64,000 nt of DNA from Flavobacterium sp. 5 (GTDB lineage Bacteria > Bacteroidota > Bacteroidia > Flavobacteriales > Flavobacteriaceae): contig NZ_PHUE01000001.1 of the NCBI RefSeq assembly GCF_002813295.1, positions 868,001 to 932,000 of the forward strand, written 5' to 3'. The notes under the pieces were generated by a model. It worked only from the letters and a program-made list of their open reading frames with translations, was not told the origin of the DNA and did no database searches. Shown piece by piece: positions 58,705 through 64,000 of the stretch (positions within the stretch are counted from its first letter, which is position 1; each line of letters starts with the position of its first letter). Position numbers and translations under genes: made by a program.

Positions 58705-58736
58705 CTAAGATACTAAGGTTCTCAGTTACTAAGAAA
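58705..58736. repeat. 8-bp tandem repeat (CTAAGnnn, four units)
   Basis: CTAAGATA, CTAAGGTT, CTCAGTTA and CTAAGAAA follow each other in exact 8-base register. It lies in the upstream region of the Gre-like gene. Confidence 0.7.
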
Positions 58737-58800
58737 AGAAAAAAATGATAATTTCAATAAAAATCAATTTACTTTCAACCTGAAATCTATCATTAAAAGA

Positions 58801-58970
58801 TGTCGCTCCGATGGAGCTTAAAACTACTAATATCTATACTTGCTATAAAGATTACACTCCTATGGAGTTCAAAAAAACTTACCTAATACTGAATTGAGCC
58901 ACAGAGTGGCAGTATATTTATAGAAATTAATAAAAGTTAAAGATATTTGACAGCTCCATAGGAGCGAAAT
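58801..58970. repeat. MITE-like element with imperfect terminal inverted repeats and four short palindromes
   Basis: The left end reads TGTCGCTCCGATGGAGCT; the reverse complement of the right end reads TTTCGCTCCTATGGAGCT, matching at 16 of 18 positions. Inside are the palindromes GCTCC-GAT-GGAGC (58805-58817), ACTCC-TAT-GGAGT (58856-58868), GCCAC-AGA-GTGGC (58898-58910) and GCTCC-ATA-GGAGC (58953-58965). No transposase or open frame is present. The element fills most of the gap between the Gre-like and DUF2911 genes. Confidence 0.65.
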
Positions 58971-59082
58971 ATAAAAACACAATAATTTAGTTAAGCCTTT
59001 CAGTTTAAAATTTAACACGTAATTGTAGAATTTTAGTAATACAATCGATAATTTTAACCTTTTAATTAACTTAACAACTATT

Positions 59083-59628
59083 ATGAAAAAAGCTACGATT
59101 ATTGCTACAATGGCATTCGCAATGACGATGGTATTTACCTCTAACGCTCATGCACAAAAATTCTCAGATTTAGACAAAAGCCCTATGGATATGGCCTCTT
59201 ATCCTAACGATTACAAAGATGCTAATAAAACTGCAAGAATCATTTACGGAAGACCTCAACTAAAAGGTCGTACATTAAGCGAATTGGCTCCTGAAGGAAA
59301 AGTTTGGAGAACAGGCGCTAATGAAGCGGTCGAAATTACTTTTTACAAAGATGTAAAGTTAGGAAACACAAAAATCAAGGCGGGTTCTTATACTTTATTC
59401 ACTATACCTGAAAAAGATTCTTATACCGTAATTATTAATAAAGATTTAAATGTTTGGGGCGCTTACACCTACAACGAGAAAAATGATGTAGCTCGTTTGA
59501 AAGTTCCTATTACTGCTGGCGATCAATCTTTAGAAGCATTTTCAATGGTTTTTACCAAAGCCGATAACGGAATTGTTTTGAATTTAGGTTGGGATAAAGT
59601 TCGTGTTGCTGTTCCTTTTACAGAGTAA
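59083..59628 (+). CDS. DUF2911 domain-containing secreted protein
   Basis: A 181-residue exported protein with a signal peptide ending SNAHAQ (residue 25). The rest is the DUF2911 pattern: IIYGRPQLKGRTLSELAPEG, KVWRTGANEAVEITFYKDVK, IKAGSYTLFTIPEKDSYTVI and LNVWGAYTYN. The family is beta-rich and uncharacterised, and is common in Bacteroidota. It is monocistronic, ending at a bidirectional terminator at 59647. I see no specific promoter beyond AT-rich DNA. Confidence 0.88.
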   Translation: MKKATIIATMAFAMTMVFTSNAHAQKFSDLDKSPMDMASYPNDYKDANKTARIIYGRPQLKGRTLSELAPEGKVWRTGANEAVEITFYKDVKLGNTKIKAGSYTLFTIPEKDSYTVIINKDLNVWGAYTYNEKNDVARLKVPITAGDQSLEAFSMVFTKADNGIVLNLGWDKVRVAVPFTE

Positions 59629-59646
59629 ATTCACTATTAGTTAAAC

Positions 59647-59677
59647 AAAAAAAGCTTCCTAAACGGAAGCTTTTTTT
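59647..59677. terminator. bidirectional terminator between the DUF2911 and barrel genes
   Basis: AAAAAAAGCTTCC (59647-59659) pairs with GGAAGCTTTTTTT (59665-59677) around TAAAC. Confidence 0.92.
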
Positions 59678-59709
59678 GTTTTCGAATAATATCTATTTCA
59701 CTATAATTT

Positions 59710-61479
59710 TTAAAAATCAAATTTATAATTTCCTCCTACCATCACTTGAAAACCTTGAACTGGATAATTCAACCATTTTTCATATCCTTTATTTAAGATG
59801 TTATTCGCTTTCAAGAATGCAGTAAATCTTTCGTTGTGTTTGTATCTCACATTTGCATTCAAATCAAAATAACTATCTAAAGTAATTGGGCCTGGAGTAG
59901 TCACATAAACGATATCTGTATTTATTTGATAGTCTTGACGTTCACCTACATAAAACATATTCATACCTGCAAACCATTTTTCGGTAATCATAAAATCAGC
60001 TTTACCATTCAATTGAAATTCAGGTAAATTCCATGCTTCTTGCTGTGTCTTCTTTGTATAACTACTCACCGTTGCATCTGCTTCAATAGTTACTCCTTTC
60101 CCTAAATCTGCTTTTATTTCTCCATAAAAACGCATTGTTGTCAAGTCATCATAAACTACTTGAAATGAGTTTCCGAAACCATAATTAGCATTCGTATTGT
60201 TTTCAGTATAGTCATTACTTCTAAACAATGCTTTATTTTCGTCATATATATAAGACGCTCTTACATCATAACTAACTGTACTTGCCAATTTTCCTTTTAA
60301 TCCTGCTTGAATATCATACAATTCATTAGTGGGTTTAATATTTAATGCAGGCGAAACAAATGGATTTTCATCTACAAAATCTTTATAGGTGTTTTGCTGT
60401 AAATTCCCAATAGCACTCGTGTAAAATATCATCAAATCCCCTACTACATTATAAGAAGCGCTAATCGATGGATAAATATAAAACTTATTGGTATCATTTT
60501 CCTTTCCCATGCTATAAACTAATCCAGCACCAACATTTATGGTCCAATCTTCTCTTTTCATTACAAAACTTGGCACTATCCCTAAATTTGTAAATCCATA
60601 ATTAATTGGTGATGTGTTGGTTCCTAAATAATTTTCCTTGAAACTGCCATCAACATAATCGACAAAAATTTTGGTTTTAATTACTTCATCCATTATATCA
60701 AACTTAAAAGTTGGCGCTGCTAAAAAATGATTCTCGGCCGAACTAAATGCATCTGAAAAATGTGTAAATTCAAGTTTCACATTATCGACAGCACTTTCTT
60801 CAAAAGTCATAGATCCACCTGCTGTAATTGTATTATAAGACTGTTGTGGATTAATCCCATAAACCAAGTTCATACTTTCTGGAAGCGTTAAAGTACTTCC
60901 AAAATCAGCAGGCAAACCATACCAATTATAAATTTGATTTTGATATCCCACTTTAACATCCCAAGCCATTTCTTGATTATTGCTTCCATATAGCAAATTG
61001 ATTTTGGTATCATAAAAGAAATTATCAAGAAGAACATCTTTTATATCACCTTGCGATGAATTGTGACGAAACATACCGCTTGCATACTCATTATTATTAA
61101 GGTTTTCGTTCACATACAATTCAGCATTCAAACTGCCATAATTACCAATCCCAAGAGTTGCATAATTCTTAAATAAACGCTCCTGCTTTCCTTTTTCTAC
61201 TCCTTGGGCGTTCCCTTTGGAAGGAGAAAATGTAGAAGCTACTGGAAAAGGTAAAATAGAATAATTTACATTTTCTTTTTTAGCATTTTCTTCATTGATA
61301 TTCACCGGAACTTCTTTTACTTTGAAAGCATCAGAAATTGTTGGCGTATATGGTTTTACCACATTTACTACTTCTGTTCCAATATTGTCTTTCTTATCTT
61401 GAGCAAATGATAACTGGGAAATTAACAAGATAAAAAATCCCGAAATAATCCTCCCAGAAGTATTGTAAGTAGAAAACAT
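59710..61479 (-). CDS. TonB-receptor-like outer-membrane beta-barrel without plug domain
   Basis: A 589-residue outer-membrane barrel. From M at 61479 the N-terminus MFSTYNTSGRIISGFFILLI ends in a cleavable SFAQ signal; an upstream start at 61521 adds 14 charged residues ahead of it. After cleavage, VVNVVKPYTPTISDAFKVKE is a motif common near the start of a Bacteroidota receptor-like family. No canonical plug domain (no ...GP...LYG...GG) is visible. Strands alternate to the terminal MVGGNYKFDF. The function is unknown. It lies next to PhzF and a long TPR protein on the same strand, in the order TPR, phzF, barrel. Confidence 0.78.
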   Translation of the reverse strand: MFSTYNTSGRIISGFFILLISQLSFAQDKKDNIGTEVVNVVKPYTPTISDAFKVKEVPVNINEENAKKENVNYSILPFPVASTFSPSKGNAQGVEKGKQERLFKNYATLGIGNYGSLNAELYVNENLNNNEYASGMFRHNSSQGDIKDVLLDNFFYDTKINLLYGSNNQEMAWDVKVGYQNQIYNWYGLPADFGSTLTLPESMNLVYGINPQQSYNTITAGGSMTFEESAVDNVKLEFTHFSDAFSSAENHFLAAPTFKFDIMDEVIKTKIFVDYVDGSFKENYLGTNTSPINYGFTNLGIVPSFVMKREDWTINVGAGLVYSMGKENDTNKFYIYPSISASYNVVGDLMIFYTSAIGNLQQNTYKDFVDENPFVSPALNIKPTNELYDIQAGLKGKLASTVSYDVRASYIYDENKALFRSNDYTENNTNANYGFGNSFQVVYDDLTTMRFYGEIKADLGKGVTIEADATVSSYTKKTQQEAWNLPEFQLNGKADFMITEKWFAGMNMFYVGERQDYQINTDIVYVTTPGPITLDSYFDLNANVRYKHNERFTAFLKANNILNKGYEKWLNYPVQGFQVMVGGNYKFDF

Positions 61480-61561
61480 TGATTGCTTTTTTATGAATAT
61501 TTTTATTTTTTTGATTATCATCTTTAGTCTTTTCTCTTTTATCTAATTTTTGTCTTCTGCT

Positions 61562-62425
61562 TTACACTTCCCATTCGCCCTTTGCGATGAATTGTGTTTT
61601 TCCTCCAATTTTTATATCAAAATTATCTCCAGCTAATTCTCCATCAAAATGAATTCGCGAAGGTCTATTCATAAAATCACCTTGATGATTTACTGATTTT
61701 ATTTCTTGCGAATGGTATTTCAAAAGAAAAGCCTGTAAACAGGTACTGGCACTTCCTGTTGCTGCATCTTCCACTAACTGATTATTTTCAACACACAGCA
61801 TTCGGCTATACAATTCTCCTTTATCAAAACAGTAAAAATATAAGGCTCTATGCGCTGTTTTACAATTTGCTATTAACCATTCATTTGTTTTAACCAAGTC
61901 GAGTTTTAAATTATCTAAAGCTTTTATTTCTTTTAACGGAACAATCACAAAAGCACTTCCTGTTGTCACTTCTTGAATTTGAAATTCGGAATCGAAATCG
62001 GTGTTCTTCAAATTACTAAAAGATAAAAAATCTTCTTTCGAGAAAACATCCCAAAATTGAGGCTGAGCTGCTTGTAGCCAAACCAAATCAATTGATTGCT
62101 GAATTGGAATTTCTCCAATTGGAACCGATAATTTAAAATTCTGAGGATTATTTTCTACAATTTTATTCATTAAAACCCATGAAGTCCCTATTATTGGATG
62201 ACCTGCAAACTGCATCTCTTTTTCGGGCGTAAAAATTCTAATTGCGGCACTATTACTTTCAGGTTGAATCTCAGTTATAAAAGTACTTTCTGCAAAATTA
62301 ATTTCGCGAGCAATTTTCTGCATTTCTTCAGTACTTAAATTCTTCGCATCTAAAAAAACTGCCAGTTGATTTCCTGCATATTTTTTCTCAGCAAAAACAT
62401 CTACTATATAAAAAGGTAATTTCAT
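61562..62425 (-). CDS. PhzF family isomerase/epimerase-like protein
   Basis: A 287-residue cytoplasmic protein of the PhzF family (diaminopimelate-epimerase fold). The catalytic Glu is E46 in REINFAESTFI. Family motifs are YAGNQLAVFLDA, MQFAGHPIIGTSWVL and EDAATGSASTCLQAFLL. Many family members are poorly characterised enzymes rather than phenazine genes, and nothing else here suggests phenazine synthesis. It lies 10 bases after the TPR gene stop, so the two are probably cotranscribed. Confidence 0.9.
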   Translation of the reverse strand: MKLPFYIVDVFAEKKYAGNQLAVFLDAKNLSTEEMQKIAREINFAESTFITEIQPESNSAAIRIFTPEKEMQFAGHPIIGTSWVLMNKIVENNPQNFKLSVPIGEIPIQQSIDLVWLQAAQPQFWDVFSKEDFLSFSNLKNTDFDSEFQIQEVTTGSAFVIVPLKEIKALDNLKLDLVKTNEWLIANCKTAHRALYFYCFDKGELYSRMLCVENNQLVEDAATGSASTCLQAFLLKYHSQEIKSVNHQGDFMNRPSRIHFDGELAGDNFDIKIGGKTQFIAKGEWEV

Positions 62426-62435
62426 TTTGTTCTTT

Positions 62436-64000
62436 TTATTTAGTTATTGATGAATTTGTTTTAGACTCTTCTGCTTTTATTTTACTCAATTCTGTTTTTG
62501 CTTCTTCAACCACATCTGAATAATCTGTGAAATTTTCGATTACATTATCCAAAACATACGTAGCCTGATAACTATCTTTTAAACCATAATAATTTTTTGC
62601 CATTAAAACCAAACCTTTGGCTCCATAATAACGATAACTCGAATAATTTTTAGCTAATTTTTGAATGGCAGTATTCGAAATTTCGAATTTCCCATCTTTG
62701 TTTTTAAAATAAGCATCATAATACAAAGCTTCGGCCGCCAGTTCTCCTTTACTAACCGTTAGTAATTTGGCATAAGCAACTTTGGCTTTAGCTTCATCAC
62801 CAGTTTGCATTGCTGAACGAGCCACAATTATTTGAGCATCACTTTTTACATTTTCTTCGGTTTTTGGATTCGCCAATACCTTATCTGCATATACTACAGA
62901 ATTTGAATAATCCTTTGTTTCATAATAGCCTTTCATCAAATTTGCTTGCGCAAAAGTTTTATTCTGAGCAAAATCGGCTTCATTTTCTAAACGGACTAAA
63001 ATAGGAATAGCTTTACCCGAATTTTTCTCTTTCAAAAATATTTGAGCCAATCGAACTAAAGATTGCTCGGTATATTCGCAACGAGGCTGAGCGATCACGT
63101 ACTCATAATGAGGAACCGATTTACTTTCAGAACCTTCAGCATAATACAATTGTGCTAGTTGAAAATTGGCTTGTAAAATATGTACTCCATTAGGAAACTT
63201 AGCCACATAATTACTGTAACCTGAAATAGCTTGTTTGTTGTTACCTTGTCCCAATTGTTTTTCCGAAGCTTCAAAACTGTCGTTATCCAATTCCAAATCA
63301 GTAACTGCTACAAAATCCAATGTGCGCACCCAAGAAGCATATTCATCAACTTTTCCATTATCAACATAAATTAATCTAGCCGTAGAAACTGCTTCGTAAG
63401 CTTCTGGAGTTTTAGGAAATTCGGAAGTCACTTTTTTAAATTTAGCAATCGCCAAATCATCCTTATCCGAATTATAATAAATCAATCCCTGACGCAAAAT
63501 AGATTTTGAAGTATAAGAACTGCTTTTATAATTTGCAATTAATTTATCATAAGCCTTTATAGCCAAGTCTTGCTTATTCTCAGCCACATAAGTATTTCCT
63601 AGTTCAAACAAAGCATCATCCTGATAATCTGATTTTGGATATAATGTTAAAAATGCATTTAGTTCTTCCAATTTCTTACTGTTTTTAGAAAGAAATCCAT
63701 AGCAAAGTGCTTTTTGAAAATAAGCATAATCAGCATCTACACTTTTGGATTCGATTACCTTAATATAAGCGTCCAATGCTACTTGATATTTGGTCGTTAC
63801 GAATCGGCAATCGGCCAATCTCAAATAAGAATCATTTAGACGAAATTTATCTGCTTTATTACTTTCAATTTGCTTTTGAAAATAATCTCCAGCTGAATCA
63901 TACTCTTTCAATTTAAAATTAGCATAAGCCATATTGTAATTGATGTTTTTGTATTCTGCAGTTTCTTTGGCTTTTGCCAAATCTAAAAACTGCTGATAAC
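62436..64000 (-). CDS. TPR-repeat protein (partial, cut by the window edge)
   Basis: At least 521 residues, open to the right edge; the frame continues past 63980 as YQQFLDLAKAKETAEYKN. The visible part is tandem tetratricopeptide or Sel1-like helical pairs. Clear units include MAYANFKLKEYDSAGDYFQK, YLRLADCRFVTTKYQVALDA and ALFELGNTYVAENKQDLAIK. Such long TPR proteins resemble Tol-Pal or cell-division scaffolds, but the N-terminus (signal peptide) is outside the window. It is followed 10 bases later by the PhzF gene and then the barrel gene. Confidence 0.88.
   Translation of the reverse strand, partial: YQQFLDLAKAKETAEYKNINYNMAYANFKLKEYDSAGDYFQKQIESNKADKFRLNDSYLRLADCRFVTTKYQVALDAYIKVIESKSVDADYAYFQKALCYGFLSKNSKKLEELNAFLTLYPKSDYQDDALFELGNTYVAENKQDLAIKAYDKLIANYKSSSYTSKSILRQGLIYYNSDKDDLAIAKFKKVTSEFPKTPEAYEAVSTARLIYVDNGKVDEYASWVRTLDFVAVTDLELDNDSFEASEKQLGQGNNKQAISGYSNYVAKFPNGVHILQANFQLAQLYYAEGSESKSVPHYEYVIAQPRCEYTEQSLVRLAQIFLKEKNSGKAIPILVRLENEADFAQNKTFAQANLMKGYYETKDYSNSVVYADKVLANPKTEENVKSDAQIIVARSAMQTGDEAKAKVAYAKLLTVSKGELAAEALYYDAYFKNKDGKFEISNTAIQKLAKNYSSYRYYGAKGLVLMAKNYYGLKDSYQATYVLDNVIENFTDYSDVVEEAKTELSKIKAEESKTNSSITK

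Noticed and set aside
61562..62425. Phenazine biosynthesis
   Set aside because: PhzF-like proteins are widespread and there are no other phz genes nearby, so only the family call is kept.

Overview
The window looks like a chromosomal segment of a low-GC Bacteroidota bacterium, most likely Flavobacterium or a close relative. The signs are strong AT bias, promoters of the Bacteroidota type (TTTG, 18-21 bases, TAnnTTTG) rather than -35/-10 boxes, few Shine-Dalgarno sites, many TonB-dependent outer-membrane receptors, Flavobacterium-type DUF proteins, a fused SecDF and a fused GatB-AspRS. No rRNA, tRNA, CRISPR array, transposase or prophage gene was found.

Layout. 1-2907: the end of an AraC-type regulator, a single-domain response regulator and a CHASE3/PAS histidine kinase. 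3011-6547: a stress or envelope cluster (lipoprotein, YihY membrane protein, beta-barrel, a frameshifted lmo0937-type gene, YtxH protein, lipoprotein). 6663-15862: OmpA-type outer-membrane protein and prfA on the minus strand, a repeat-rich 957-base gap, a TPR lipoprotein, topB and a DUF6265 lipoprotein. 15961-31532: an iron-acquisition island. 31755-43542: an APC permease, valS, a DUF1573 protein, a secreted aspartic protease with PDZ domain, an aminotransferase, folE, cysS, yidD and lgt. 43543-49679: secDF, mdh and gyrB on the minus strand. 50190-58687: a phosphoethanolamine transferase, an RNA methyltransferase, a secreted unknown, and the gatC-gatA-gatB/aspS operon. 59083-64000: a DUF2911 protein, a plug-less TonB-receptor-like barrel, a PhzF protein and a TPR protein cut by the window edge.

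The main biological story is the iron island. Four transcription units (three TonB siderophore receptors and an ankyrin-led operon) share an unusually regular promoter. A 23-bp TTATTT-N11-AAATAA element lies 2 bases before the -33 TTTG box, and a second copy lies 2 or 5 bases after the -7 TAnnTTTG box. This is probably a duplicated Fur operator. The regulated genes couple outer-membrane uptake to electron transfer: two PepSY membrane proteins (one fused to a flavodoxin/NADPH-reductase module), a secreted DUF2271 protein with an ApbE flavinylation motif (TGAS), and ApbE itself next door. The inferred system passes electrons from cytosolic NADPH through the inner membrane to a periplasmic FMN protein, to reduce and release iron from siderophores.

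Other notable items are the gatB-aspS fusion in one operon with gatA and a divergent gatC, a 21-bp minisatellite, a pair of dispersed ~85-bp hairpin repeats, a 22-bp perfect inverted repeat, a MITE-like element with imperfect terminal inverted repeats, and a one-base frameshift in a small membrane protein gene. Domain and membrane-segment positions were read by eye and are approximate.
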